Positions 44,864 through 53,274 of a stretch of DNA of 61,223 bases are shown here, piece by piece. The DNA comes from a virus. Position 1 is the first letter of the stretch; the number at the start of each line of letters is the position of its first letter. The notes under the pieces were generated by a model. That model saw only the letters and a program-made list of their open reading frames with translations. It was not told where the DNA came from and ran no database searches. The DNA is taken from IMG/VR virus record IMGVR_UViG_3300028844_002929, positions 1 through 61,223 of that record; one strand, 5' to 3'. The translations under genes were made by a program, and so were the position numbers.

Positions 44864-45384
44864 AGAACAGCGTAGATTTTAAGGTCTTTATAATAGACTT
44901 TAGCCCCACTAGCAATGGTGGTCACGTTGCCAGCGCCGTACAGAAAGGCCAACTCTGACGATGCCATCGGAGAGACACCAGATTTAGTAACTGAGAAATC
45001 AATCGCTTGATTGACTGCAAAGTCGCGAGTCGTTGCAGCGTCAGCAAACTGTATTCTCCAAGCAGTGATGGCACCACCCCACTCCGCCGATGTTTCTTCA
45101 AAATAAACCTTCCCTGTTATCCTCCATGCTGTTGCACCTTGAGCATCAGATGGAACAGCAGCAGTGCGACTCATGCCTCCGTTATTCGTTTCTTCGGCAC
45201 CGAATGTTTGCAATAGCCAACCCGTACTGGTATCTGGGGCAGTCTGATTAAAGGTAATTGTGGTGCCCGCTGGCACTGTATATAGAGCCCAACCATTAAC
45301 ACTTGAAGTAAAGTCTGATGAATAAATCAGAACCTCTGTACTTGCTGCCTTGGTACGGCCAAGACCAAGACCAAGACCAAGCAT
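44860..45384 (-). CDS. Adhesin/tail-tip beta-sandwich protein
   Basis: 174 aa. It starts MLGLGLGLGRTKAA, a Leu-Gly repeat common at the N-terminus of phage fibre/adhesin proteins, followed by a jelly-roll-like carbohydrate-binding region (YSSDFTSSVNGWALYTVPAG, WRITGKVYFEETSAEWGG, GAKVYYKDLKIYAVL). A galactose-binding-like fold is likely. It overlaps the small membrane gene stop (TAATG). Confidence 0.65.
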   Translation of the reverse strand: MLGLGLGLGRTKAASTEVLIYSSDFTSSVNGWALYTVPAGTTITFNQTAPDTSTGWLLQTFGAEETNNGGMSRTAAVPSDAQGATAWRITGKVYFEETSAEWGGAITAWRIQFADAATTRDFAVNQAIDFSVTKSGVSPMASSELAFLYGAGNVTTIASGAKVYYKDLKIYAVL

Positions 45385-45545
45385 TACTTCTTGATCCGAT
45401 CAGTAAAGATCATGTTGATGAGTGCATCGATGTAACCAAACACTTGGTTGTCCTTCTCCGTCGGAGTGATATTCACAATGATCTTCGCAAAAGCCAGCAA
45501 ACCAATTACCAGCTCGGCAAGGTTATCAATAATAAAATCCCACAT
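45384..45545 (-). CDS. 53-aa holin-like membrane protein
   Basis: MWDFIIDNLAELVIGLLAFA then KIIVNITPTEKDNQVFGYID and a short second hydrophobic stretch ALINMIFTDRIKK. One clear TM helix, a conserved-looking NITPTEKDNQVFG loop and a basic end. It is sandwiched between the DUF5675 lysis gene (1-nt gap) and the adhesin, with overlapping stop/start. Likely a holin or accessory pore; just below ordinary ORF length limits. Confidence 0.7.
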   Translation of the reverse strand: MWDFIIDNLAELVIGLLAFAKIIVNITPTEKDNQVFGYIDALINMIFTDRIKK

Positions 45546-45546
45546 A

Positions 45547-46050
45547 TCAGTTTGTTTTTCTAGGTGTATCGAAATCAGTGTACAAGATAGTAACTAGTTC
45601 CTTTCTCTCCAGAGCAGCAGCGATGTAAGGGTATACGCGGAAATAAGCGCGAGTGCTGTGTCCAATGAAACCATCCTTCTTTACTTGGTTGTTTTCTTGC
45701 GTATCACCCAACAACAAACATCCAGAAGTATGCTCATCAGTATTACCGCAATGAATGAGAATGTATTCAAAATCAGGTACATCACGAACCCAAAGCATTC
45801 CTTTATGTATCGTCCGAAATCGAGAAGCATATTTCTCATGGAATCCACCAACCCTCCGAAAAGAAAGTTTATACTCTCCCGGTGGGATGCGTGTCTCACC
45901 AGCCACCTTCTTATCACGATGCTCGTCTTCTAGAGTGTAGCACAGAAACTTTCTCGTTCCGTTGGAGATATCGAACAATGCTCCGTTGGTTGAGTCCATC
46001 TCCGAGCTGAACCTTACGACCTCCAGCTGCATCCTTTTTAAGTTGCTCAT
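45547..46050 (-). CDS. DUF5675 family putative lysis enzyme
   Basis: 167 aa. The family pattern is clear: LEVVRFSSEMDSTNGALFDI, FLCYTLEDEHRDKKVAGETR, IPPGEYKLSF, ILIHCGNTDEHTSGCLLLGD. The His-x-Gly and S-G-C arrangement recalls L,D-transpeptidase-like active sites, so it may act on peptidoglycan. Start may be MSNLKR (46050) or MQLEVV (46032). It pairs with the membrane protein encoded immediately downstream. Confidence 0.75.
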   Translation of the reverse strand: MSNLKRMQLEVVRFSSEMDSTNGALFDISNGTRKFLCYTLEDEHRDKKVAGETRIPPGEYKLSFRRVGGFHEKYASRFRTIHKGMLWVRDVPDFEYILIHCGNTDEHTSGCLLLGDTQENNQVKKDGFIGHSTRAYFRVYPYIAAALERKELVTILYTDFDTPRKTN

Positions 46051-46090
46051 ATCTCTTTAACCTGGGGTTGTGATAATACTTGTTAGGCAT
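45914..46090 (-). CDS. 58-aa overlapping ORF before DUF5675 gene
   Basis: The frame MPNKYYHNPRLKRYEQLKKD begins with ATG 46090 that overlaps the preceding stop (TAATG) and continues in another frame over the first 137 nt of the DUF5675 gene. The first 19 residues look natural, the rest is basic and low quality. It may be a coupling ORF, or its start may join the DUF5675 frame by frameshift. Confidence 0.3.
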   Translation of the reverse strand: MPNKYYHNPRLKRYEQLKKDAAGGRKVQLGDGLNQRSIVRYLQRNEKVSVLHSRRRAS

Positions 46091-46365
46091 TAGCAGTTAG
46101 GTTTGGCGCAAGACTCAGATGTTTTCCTTCCCTTTGATTGATTCCTGCGCTTACTAACCTTCTGCTTTACCCTACGCATGAGAGAGTTCCGATTCACAGT
46201 CTTAGGACGACGGGGCTTCTCCTCTTTTTCCTCCTCCGCTTTTTCTTCCATTTCCCCCTCCATCTGAGAAGATGGTAAGAACCTAGGGTTAGACGGCGCT
46301 ACGTTTCTGCGCTTTTTCTTTTTCCTGCGGAACGGTCCGCCGTCGTCATACCTACGAACTTTCAT
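46090..46365 (-). CDS. Basic GG-motif late protein
   Basis: 91 aa from ATG 46365 (MKVRRYDDGGPFRRKKKKRR). Alternating Lys/Arg-rich and Glu-rich blocks indicate disorder and nucleic-acid or capsid-lumen binding; it ends in CAKPNC. The start KVRRYDDGG resembles KVRRKYLHGG of the 47442 gene. ATGA coupling to the upstream gene. Confidence 0.65.
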   Translation of the reverse strand: MKVRRYDDGGPFRRKKKKRRNVAPSNPRFLPSSQMEGEMEEKAEEEKEEKPRRPKTVNRNSLMRRVKQKVSKRRNQSKGRKTSESCAKPNC

Positions 46366-46943
46366 CAATAGGGGCCAAGACCCAGCATCAGTCCAATGCG
46401 CTGCAAGGTGTTCAAATCTGTAGGGATCTGCTGACCACCAGGTCCCATGACGCCTGGCACGGTCTTCGGGGTTTTGCTGTATTCGCTAATACCTATACCA
46501 AGAGCAGCAAGCAAAGCATTTCTGCCCATCATACGAGCACTTTCGTTACGAAAACCCTTTTTCATCATGTCCTCACGGTTGAACCGATCACTAGACAGGC
46601 CGTCTAACAGAAAGGAAACGTCACTAGGACGAGCGGGGAAGGATCCAGTGCGGCGACCCTCACGATTCGCCATGCGGTTCTCCTTTCTCATATCCTGTCT
46701 TAGCTGAGCCAAGATCCCTTTGTCTGCAAAGTATTGATCATTGGCAAAGCGATCACGACCCATGGGTGGGCTAGTCATGCGATCTTCATCAGGGCGCATA
46801 CCTCCATTCTCAGCCATGAAGAACGGGACTTTCTTGCCGTCCTTCTCTACCATCTTCAGGCCTTCCTTGCCATAGTACATACCGCCTCCACCATACTCCT
46901 CGGTTTCGGGACGCATGCCCCCATACTTATACATAGTCTTCAT
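46365..46943 (-). CDS. GG-motif virion-associated protein
   Basis: 192 aa from ATG 46943 (MKTMYKYGGMRPETEEYGGG); the open frame upstream lies in the previous gene. Repeated GGM/GGG motifs (KYGGMRP, EYGGGGMYY, ENGGMRP), Arg/Met-rich helices (RQDMRKENRMANREGRRTGS) and a hydrophobic C-terminus. Probably internal to the virion. Function unknown. Confidence 0.65.
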   Translation of the reverse strand: MKTMYKYGGMRPETEEYGGGGMYYGKEGLKMVEKDGKKVPFFMAENGGMRPDEDRMTSPPMGRDRFANDQYFADKGILAQLRQDMRKENRMANREGRRTGSFPARPSDVSFLLDGLSSDRFNREDMMKKGFRNESARMMGRNALLAALGIGISEYSKTPKTVPGVMGPGGQQIPTDLNTLQRIGLMLGLGPY

Positions 46944-47392
46944 GTCAATGCTGCAAAAACCTCCAACTGGCAAGACGCGCTGTCTGCCTGAGCGAGGATG
47001 TTATCTATGTCTGTCAAGTTCCCCGCCGCAGCGCTAGAATTACCAGCTGCGTTGGCATCGATCTTACTATTAAATAGAAGGTAGCTTTCGCCAGCATCCA
47101 ATTTAATCATATACTCCTCTGTACCATCGTTCTGGATGGTGATGGCAACAAAGTTTGTTGCGTCTAGATTCGTAATACGGAAGTAAGAGACGTTAGTCGT
47201 AAGCAGAGTACCCCCTGCTGCATTGGCTGCCGAAGCATCCATTTGGACTACGGTCTGCGCCGAAGCCGTACCAACATCCAAGATCCGATGGAATGTCTCA
47301 GTGATGCTCGTGACATCAATAGAAACCTCACTGCCACGCTCCCTTCCATTGAGCTCTAGCTCTTCAGTAACTTTTACTGTTAGTGTTGCCAT
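46940..47392 (-). CDS. Small decoration-type protein D
   Basis: 150 aa. The region NVSYFRITNLDATNFVAITI then MIKLDAGESYLLFNSKIDAN matches the layout of the decoration proteins at 32400 and 32807, so it is likely a fourth small beta protein of the virion surface. ATG 47392 lies 4 nt from TATATTTG, making it the first gene of this transcript. Confidence 0.65.
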   Translation of the reverse strand: MATLTVKVTEELELNGRERGSEVSIDVTSITETFHRILDVGTASAQTVVQMDASAANAAGGTLLTTNVSYFRITNLDATNFVAITIQNDGTEEYMIKLDAGESYLLFNSKIDANAAGNSSAAAGNLTDIDNILAQADSASCQLEVFAALT

Positions 47393-47396
47393 ACTA

Positions 47397-47404
47397 CAAA
47401 TATA
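47397..47404 (-). promoter_or_regulatory. TATATTTG promoter, 4 nt from ATG
   Basis: Minus-strand TATATTTG-TAGT-ATG before 47392; drives the decoration, GG-motif, lysis and adhesin genes down to 44860. Confidence 0.75.
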
Positions 47405-47410
47405 AACAGA

Positions 47411-47443
47411 TTAACCGCTGCAGCTTTCGCAGTCTTCCTCTTC
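47411..47443 (-). pseudogene. Decayed copy of the small Cys-rich gene
   Basis: Reads EEEDCESCSG and a TAA in a frame one base off the KK-stop of the upstream gene, with no start codon. The intact gene at 48449 ends PEDCESCSG. The two share 15 identical bases (GACTGCGAAAGCTGC, 47420-47434 and 48458-48472). Each copy directly follows a gene ending PFKV(I/L)KK, so the pair looks duplicated. Confidence 0.6.
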
Positions 47444-48452
47444 ATTTCTTAATCACTTTAAAAGGGGTCTTCACCTTACCGCCACTTCCGAACTCAATCT
47501 CGTATTTCTCTCGATACTCTTGAACCTCCTTTTCGCCAAGGTCTCTGACCTTCCACTGTTTTCTTTTATCGTCCCACTCTTTCACGGCGTAAGGAACCTG
47601 GCCTGTCCTAGTGGTCCCCCTACCTCCAGTATTTGCGGCCTTGAATAGATATTCTGGCTGCCTTCCAGTGGGCTCCTTGATTACTCTAAAGTTACGTTCA
47701 GGAATAGGGTCTGGCTCAGGGGACGGTTCTGGTTCTGGCTGGGGCTCAGGCTCAGGCTCAGGGGCAGAAACTTGCTTTGCAACCCTAACCTGTTCTTTCT
47801 CAAAAGGCTCTGGACCATACTTTTCTCTACGCTGTTTCTTTTCTTCTTCCGTGAGGAGGTCATAGGGTTTTACAGCGATAGGATCGTAGTAAGGAAACTC
47901 CACCTTGTCGCCACCAGGACTCTCCTGCTCATAAGGCGGATTTAATTCTCTTACCTCTCTAGGGTTTACAATCGGCACGTATTGCGTGGCGGCACCTCTA
48001 ATTAACCCTTGTGGCTGAATACCAGTGTCATAGTATCCCAGTGGAAGTCTAGGATTTACAACCGAAGTAGTCAACTCTCTAACCCTAGTAACATCACCAT
48101 CAGTCGTAGGGTTATATATCCCGTAATAGTCATCTATAGAATCTATGCCTTCATAATGACCCTGACCTAGAATGCCCCCATCACGAAGATCATTATATAT
48201 TGCTATTTCTGCATCAGTGTATTCTCCTCTAGATTTTCTAAAATGATCTGCCAGTCTTTGTAAGACGTCTTCTCCTGTTTCTACTCTAGTTTCATAAGGC
48301 CACATCTCAACCATTCTTTGTAGCCATTGAGCAGCGTCGTAAGCGTCCAAACTATCCTGTCTAGTAGCTACAGACGCAGGAAAGGCGTCAGTGCCTTCTG
48401 GAGGCCAGTTTCCATGGCTGCCTCCGTGTAGATACTTCCTTCTTACTTTCAT
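47442..48452 (-). CDS. GG-motif/KVIKK-tailed late protein
   Basis: 336 aa from ATG 48452 (MKVRRKYLHGGSHGNWPPEG), overlapping the stop of the 44-aa gene. It contains an acidic Pro-Glu linker (PEPEPEPQPEPEPSPEPDP), then NFRVIKEPTG and a C-terminal GSGGKVKTPFKVIKK. The tail matches those of 48580-52617 and 52614-53270. No enzymatic domain recognised. Probably a packaged or capsid-associated protein of the same system. Confidence 0.65.
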   Translation of the reverse strand: MKVRRKYLHGGSHGNWPPEGTDAFPASVATRQDSLDAYDAAQWLQRMVEMWPYETRVETGEDVLQRLADHFRKSRGEYTDAEIAIYNDLRDGGILGQGHYEGIDSIDDYYGIYNPTTDGDVTRVRELTTSVVNPRLPLGYYDTGIQPQGLIRGAATQYVPIVNPREVRELNPPYEQESPGGDKVEFPYYDPIAVKPYDLLTEEEKKQRREKYGPEPFEKEQVRVAKQVSAPEPEPEPQPEPEPSPEPDPIPERNFRVIKEPTGRQPEYLFKAANTGGRGTTRTGQVPYAVKEWDDKRKQWKVRDLGEKEVQEYREKYEIEFGSGGKVKTPFKVIKK

Positions 48453-48583
48453 CCTGAGCAGCTTTCGCAGTCCTCTGGAGAGTCCAGGTTGCACGTGATC
48501 TCCCCACTCTTCAGCTTCTCGGCTGTATCCTGGAGTTTTTTCTTATCAAGGAATGTCGGAGCATCCCATTCTTCTTCCTTCAT
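48449..48583 (-). CDS. 44-aa Cys-rich small protein
   Basis: MKEEEWDAPTFLDKKKLQDT then AEKLKSGEITCNLDSPEDCE and SCSG. Acidic, with C-x(8)-C-x(2)-C near the end, suggesting metal binding or disulfide. ATGA overlap with both the giant gene upstream and the next gene downstream. A decayed copy follows the next gene. Real gene likely because of the coupling and the retained copy. Confidence 0.6.
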   Translation of the reverse strand: MKEEEWDAPTFLDKKKLQDTAEKLKSGEITCNLDSPEDCESCSG

Positions 48584-51500
48584 TTCTTCAGCACTTTAAA
48601 TGGTGATTTCTTTTTGACCTTAATACGCCCGCCTTGCTTGTACCCTCGGATTTCTCCCGATCCTTGCTGAAGAGACTTCGGAACCTTAAGCTCAAACCAA
48701 GTGTTGCCATGCTCATCCGTTACAGGTTTGAACTCATATCCCAGCTTCTTGGCAACCTTGGGTAGGCGGTCATAACTCTTCATTACTGTTTTATGACTAT
48801 CGCTAACGCCTTCACCACGCAGTAATGCGTCGAGTTGCGATTGAAGGCTGCTCATGTGATTCTCTACAGCTGATACTCTTCCCTTTGCCTCTACACCTCT
48901 CCTCAAATTCTTGCTCAAAATCGCAGCTTGATCACTGAAATTAGCATAGTTGAACATTGGAGACTTATCTGGCCGACCCGAAAGGCTATGGAGTTTATCG
49001 ATATCATCCATCAAGTGCTTATAGAGGTAGTCCTTCTCCATCATCCAGTGGTAATCCTTAGATTCCTGAATAGATGCTTGATTCTGGGGTGGGGGAGTGT
49101 TCCCTGCAATAGGCATATGGAAAGGAATGTCATCTTGCGGGCTCTGTTTAGTTGTGCTTCTATACAGAGCAGCAAAATTATCTTCTACAGACGGTTCGCC
49201 CATAGGCCTGTCATACATCGTCGGAACATAATTCTCTATATACAAATCCACAACGTCTATTGGAGCCATCCGCATCCTATCCAATACAGTATGGGGCTCG
49301 AAGAACCTATTGTTAAACAGATAATTTGAGAAGCGCTCGGCGATTCTCTCCATTGCATCTATACCCCGGTCGTTCACAGCAGAGCCCCGATACTTAGTGT
49401 ATTCTTGGTAATCTGGATGCTCTAAGAAAGCCCCCGATAAATAATCTTCAGCTGGTAATTTTGTTACTACAAGTCTATCTTGAGTCGCAGGCCTCTGATC
49501 CGCTGCCCACTGAGCCTCCTGTACTATATTTTCGACAGCCGTATCCATCTGCCCTGAGCCCTTGAAATCCTCATACAAATTGGATAGTCGAACGTCACTA
49601 GAGAACGTTGCAAAGGTCTGATCCATACTGGCGTACATCTTCCCAGGGACACGACTTGCACTCGTTACATACTGATCTAGCCGACGATCGAATCGATGCC
49701 TAGCAGATTCGCTCATTGCACGCGTTACCCGACCATTTCGCCAGTGATCAGCGAACTTCATGAAGTTGTAACTATGTACAGATTTTTGCCTCGCCAGTGA
49801 TATCTCCCCATTGTATATTTTGTCAGCCGTATCTTCAGAAGAATAAATTAAATCATCAACATAATCAGGAAGCTTGCGAGCAAACTTCTCGGAGTAATCC
49901 TCCATTGAGTCAGTGCCAGTAAGGGCAGATTTACCCTGACTTACAAGAGGTGTCCTAAACAAGAGTTGCTGAGCGCCTTCTCCCAGAGCTTCTATCTGCT
50001 GGCCAAAAATAGTGGCCTCACCATTGTCAAATGGGGTTGCGGTGTTTTCGTACTGACCAAGAGGACTGTCCAAATAGTTCTGAGCGTGGTTAAGCTCCAT
50101 TTGAAGTGTCTCGAGGGCTTGTTGTTGAGTTTCAATATCCTGTTCTACGCGTCGGGGACTTCTAGTGTAGCCCTGAATAACAGCAGTAGTAATGCCAGTA
50201 GGAAAGCGGATAGCGTCATACCCAGAATTTTGACCTACGATTTGTGACAATAAGAACTCATCCTGGTTCTTCACAAAAGCCTTCTGTATTCTTTCGTCAA
50301 CAGGCCCTATCTGATCTTGTCCGAAGTCATCTATATCACCATAGATCTCACCAGTTCCAAACACCTCATCCATCTCTTGCTCCGTACCCTCCATCTCCTC
50401 GACTGCACGACTGAAGCCCTCTAAGGCATTATCATATTCTGATGCGATGTTAGCGTCTGTAAAAGTACCAGGAGGATTTATGTCGTTCTTCTCCAATGCG
50501 TCGATAATCTCACCTGAGAAAAGCTGCAAGTCGTTTGATATGCTTGCGCCCTTAAATTCTTTATCGTCTAACCACTCCAGTGTTTTTTGCCCCTCATCAT
50601 GGGCTTCAATTGCCGCCGCATATAGCTGATCAGACAATTTCCTATGCCTCCTGTCCAAGTCACTATATTCTGGGAATAGATTAGTCACCTTCTTTTGAGT
50701 GTCCATCCACCAATTGACATCATATAGGAAGGCATTATTCTCATCGATGACGCCGTCCTTCATTACCTCAGCAATCTGTTTTTTGACAGAGACACCAGAG
50801 GCCCCTGGGGCCAGATCTTCAACATCAAATCGATAAGAGCCTCCAATATTCTGGAATAGCTCGTGCGGGTTTCGAGCTTGAACCTTACCTACGGTTGGAT
50901 TTACAGTAGCAAACCTTCTGGTCAAAGTGTTGTAGGCTTCATCGGGAAAACTGTACGCGAAACGACGAGGCTCCCCAGGAGTCTGCGTGGCATCTAACTC
51001 CATTATGTTTGTCGGGAAGTCTGGGTTGTAATCGTAACTGTCTTGAATAAATCGACCCCTTTGAGCCACATCCGACTGCATTTCTCCGATGTACAAAGTT
51101 CTCGTTTGAGCCAGATTGCCCCCTCTAACAAACCCTCTGTAGTGACCTACTACATTAGGGGAGATGCTCCTCCAATGACCAGAGTCCTGACCAATGTAAC
51201 TACGACCTACAGGATTCTGAGGATTAGCAATAATAAGTTGAGTGCCAATATCATTGATCTCGGACCGTGGGCCCTGAAGATTACCGAACCCATAGTCAGA
51301 ATACGACTGAGTTTCGTCATGCACGAATCGATCACCTAAAACCTTAGCCGTTTCTTGTCGCACTGAATTCAAGTCATAGAACTCCTTACCCTTTTTACCT
51401 ATGACTGGATCCATATCCATCAAGGCATCCGTGAGTACGATCTTATCGAATTCAGACAGACCTCCTTTACTAAGGTACTGAGCCATCTGAGCCTTCGGTA

Positions 51501-52617
51501 TCAACCCTTGCTTATTAACGCGCTTCTCCAACTCACCCCCTATCATGAGGGAAGGAATCTGCTGGACGTTTTTCTCCTTACGGGCATCAATTGGACCGTA
51601 AGCGTCCTCAAATTTCTCTGCTTGATACAACCCCAACTCATGTGAAAACTGCATCGCACGATCCAGGTCACCACTAGGGGCAGCAGCGGTCATCTCCTGC
51701 TGCGTCATCCCTTGCAGCTTCTTATATGGAATCTTTGCCGCTGCCTCTTCTCCCAGCTTAGAACCTTCAATTAAGTTCCGAGTTACGCGACGCTCTGCGG
51801 TTTCCAGTCTAGGCCCGCCGCCAGGCAAAGCCCGACGGCCAAACACGGCTTCTTCTCCCGCAAGGATCTCTGCCTCCCGTGCTGCCGCCTCCGCTGCATC
51901 ATATATCCCTGACATAGACGGAGGTTGCATTCGAGCCTGGCCCTCACGACTCATCCCCGATGCTAGGCGATCTATCTCATTAGCAAACCTACCTTGCTGC
52001 CCTACTATGTCTGATGTCCGTGCTGTGATCTTAGGGTCCTTCCCCATCATACGACGGAAGAAGTTCTTGACATCCTCTGCACCCTGTCTCAACACACCAC
52101 CGACAGCAGGGCCAGAAGGCATCTTACGCATCGCAGCAGAACCAGCGGTAGCTACTAAGGATGGTAGATCGTCAGTATCGACCCCTTCCCGAAGCAACAT
52201 GTTCATCATCGCGGGATTACCCATCGCACTTAACATCAATGGCAGTTCCATATAGTCCTGATAGAACTTGTTCTGCGCATCGATCACACCCCCCGTCATA
52301 TCCAAGTAGTCCGTCACCCCCTGGCTACCAAGGTTCTGATAGACTGCAGCTAGGTCGCCCTCCGTCCTAGCGATCTGTTCGGGGACGTTGGGACTATACG
52401 CAGGCACACTACCATCAGTCACGACCTCCGCAGCAGGGAGATTCACTTGGGCAACAGGTAAATCGTATGGATCTGTAGGTACCATGGCATTTCCGCCTTG
52501 ATACGTATTGAGATAACTCAGTAGCTCCTGAACATCCTGGGGACGTCCACCTTCCTCATACTTAGATACACGCCGCTTCTTTAAGTGCGTGCCCTTGCGC
52601 TTAGATTTCGACTTCAC
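48580..52617 (-). CDS. Large polyvalent-type virion protein
   Basis: 1345 aa. The middle has TRTLYIGEMQSDVAQRGRFI and, later, FLLSQIVGQNSGYDAIRFPT-G; the end has KSYDRLPKVAKKLGYEFKPV and a WFELKVPKSLQQG segment. This series (Y-x-x-E-x-QSD, GYDA/I-hydrophobic, D-x-LP..LKK-G) occurs in large polyvalent proteins of phages and giant viruses. It begins with a basic KRRVSKYEEGGRP and ends YKQGGRIKVKKKSPFKVLKK, so it carries both shared motifs. Probably packaged and delivered with the DNA; activity unknown. Confidence 0.7.
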   Translation of the reverse strand: MKSKSKRKGTHLKKRRVSKYEEGGRPQDVQELLSYLNTYQGGNAMVPTDPYDLPVAQVNLPAAEVVTDGSVPAYSPNVPEQIARTEGDLAAVYQNLGSQGVTDYLDMTGGVIDAQNKFYQDYMELPLMLSAMGNPAMMNMLLREGVDTDDLPSLVATAGSAAMRKMPSGPAVGGVLRQGAEDVKNFFRRMMGKDPKITARTSDIVGQQGRFANEIDRLASGMSREGQARMQPPSMSGIYDAAEAAAREAEILAGEEAVFGRRALPGGGPRLETAERRVTRNLIEGSKLGEEAAAKIPYKKLQGMTQQEMTAAAPSGDLDRAMQFSHELGLYQAEKFEDAYGPIDARKEKNVQQIPSLMIGGELEKRVNKQGLIPKAQMAQYLSKGGLSEFDKIVLTDALMDMDPVIGKKGKEFYDLNSVRQETAKVLGDRFVHDETQSYSDYGFGNLQGPRSEINDIGTQLIIANPQNPVGRSYIGQDSGHWRSISPNVVGHYRGFVRGGNLAQTRTLYIGEMQSDVAQRGRFIQDSYDYNPDFPTNIMELDATQTPGEPRRFAYSFPDEAYNTLTRRFATVNPTVGKVQARNPHELFQNIGGSYRFDVEDLAPGASGVSVKKQIAEVMKDGVIDENNAFLYDVNWWMDTQKKVTNLFPEYSDLDRRHRKLSDQLYAAAIEAHDEGQKTLEWLDDKEFKGASISNDLQLFSGEIIDALEKNDINPPGTFTDANIASEYDNALEGFSRAVEEMEGTEQEMDEVFGTGEIYGDIDDFGQDQIGPVDERIQKAFVKNQDEFLLSQIVGQNSGYDAIRFPTGITTAVIQGYTRSPRRVEQDIETQQQALETLQMELNHAQNYLDSPLGQYENTATPFDNGEATIFGQQIEALGEGAQQLLFRTPLVSQGKSALTGTDSMEDYSEKFARKLPDYVDDLIYSSEDTADKIYNGEISLARQKSVHSYNFMKFADHWRNGRVTRAMSESARHRFDRRLDQYVTSASRVPGKMYASMDQTFATFSSDVRLSNLYEDFKGSGQMDTAVENIVQEAQWAADQRPATQDRLVVTKLPAEDYLSGAFLEHPDYQEYTKYRGSAVNDRGIDAMERIAERFSNYLFNNRFFEPHTVLDRMRMAPIDVVDLYIENYVPTMYDRPMGEPSVEDNFAALYRSTTKQSPQDDIPFHMPIAGNTPPPQNQASIQESKDYHWMMEKDYLYKHLMDDIDKLHSLSGRPDKSPMFNYANFSDQAAILSKNLRRGVEAKGRVSAVENHMSSLQSQLDALLRGEGVSDSHKTVMKSYDRLPKVAKKLGYEFKPVTDEHGNTWFELKVPKSLQQGSGEIRGYKQGGRIKVKKKSPFKVLKK

Positions 52618-53270
52618 TTCTTTACGATTTTGTAAGGGATCTTACCACCATCTTTATTCAAACGTGCTGCATTTCTAGCTTGCAGCGCATATCGCCCTGG
52701 ATCAACATTCATACTAGGGGCAATGAAATCATTGGAGTAACCCTGCGCCTGCTGACCCCCGCGCCCTACACTGAACATATCCTCAATGTCACGCAAGAAG
52801 GACTTGTAGCCGATATTGTTCATCCTACCAGTGAGATTCATTTCATCAATGACATTCATAGCACGGCGCTGGACATCAAGGATGTTCATAGACTCGTCTC
52901 TGGCGCCCTCATTGATCGCCCTTTGCGCATAATACTGCAGTGGCTCTGCTGCACGTCTAGGATCTAGTGAAGGCCCTAACTCACCGTATGTCAGTGCTTT
53001 GCGTGGTATTGATGAGGCAGCTGGGGCAGCCTTAGCCCCCAACCCTAAGGCTTGTCCTACAGCGCGAGCCGCAGGAGCCAAGAATCGAGCCAGGGGAAAC
53101 GTCCCTAGCAGATAATCCTGTGGACCAAATGTGTTTTGAATAGCCCCGCTGCCCCCACGAGCATACGGGGACTGAGCCATATACTCCTCCATAGACGAGT
53201 ACTGGGGGATTGTGTCTTGAACAGATGGGGATGAAGGGTCGCCACCTCCTTCTAACTTCTTGATCTTCAT
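52614..53270 (-). CDS. First late gene, GG-motif/KIVKK-tailed protein
   Basis: 218 aa, MKIKKLEGGGDPSSPSVQDT at the start and RLNKDGGKIPYKIVKK at the end, so it has both the N-terminal GG motif and the C-terminal tail. A hydrophobic Ala/Leu/Gly stretch (LARFLAPAARAVGQALGLGA, residues about 60-80) could be membrane active. It opens the leftward block from the divergent region, with a promoter-like TATCTTTA 4 nt upstream. Confidence 0.65.
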   Translation of the reverse strand: MKIKKLEGGGDPSSPSVQDTIPQYSSMEEYMAQSPYARGGSGAIQNTFGPQDYLLGTFPLARFLAPAARAVGQALGLGAKAAPAASSIPRKALTYGELGPSLDPRRAAEPLQYYAQRAINEGARDESMNILDVQRRAMNVIDEMNLTGRMNNIGYKSFLRDIEDMFSVGRGGQQAQGYSNDFIAPSMNVDPGRYALQARNAARLNKDGGKIPYKIVKK

Positions 53271-53274
53271 AGTG

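Noticed and set aside
47394-47457. 21-aa frame starting MKRKTAKAAA after the KVIKK gene
   Set aside because: Overlaps a promoter and the next gene start; the EEEDCESCSG frame is a better explanation of the sequence.
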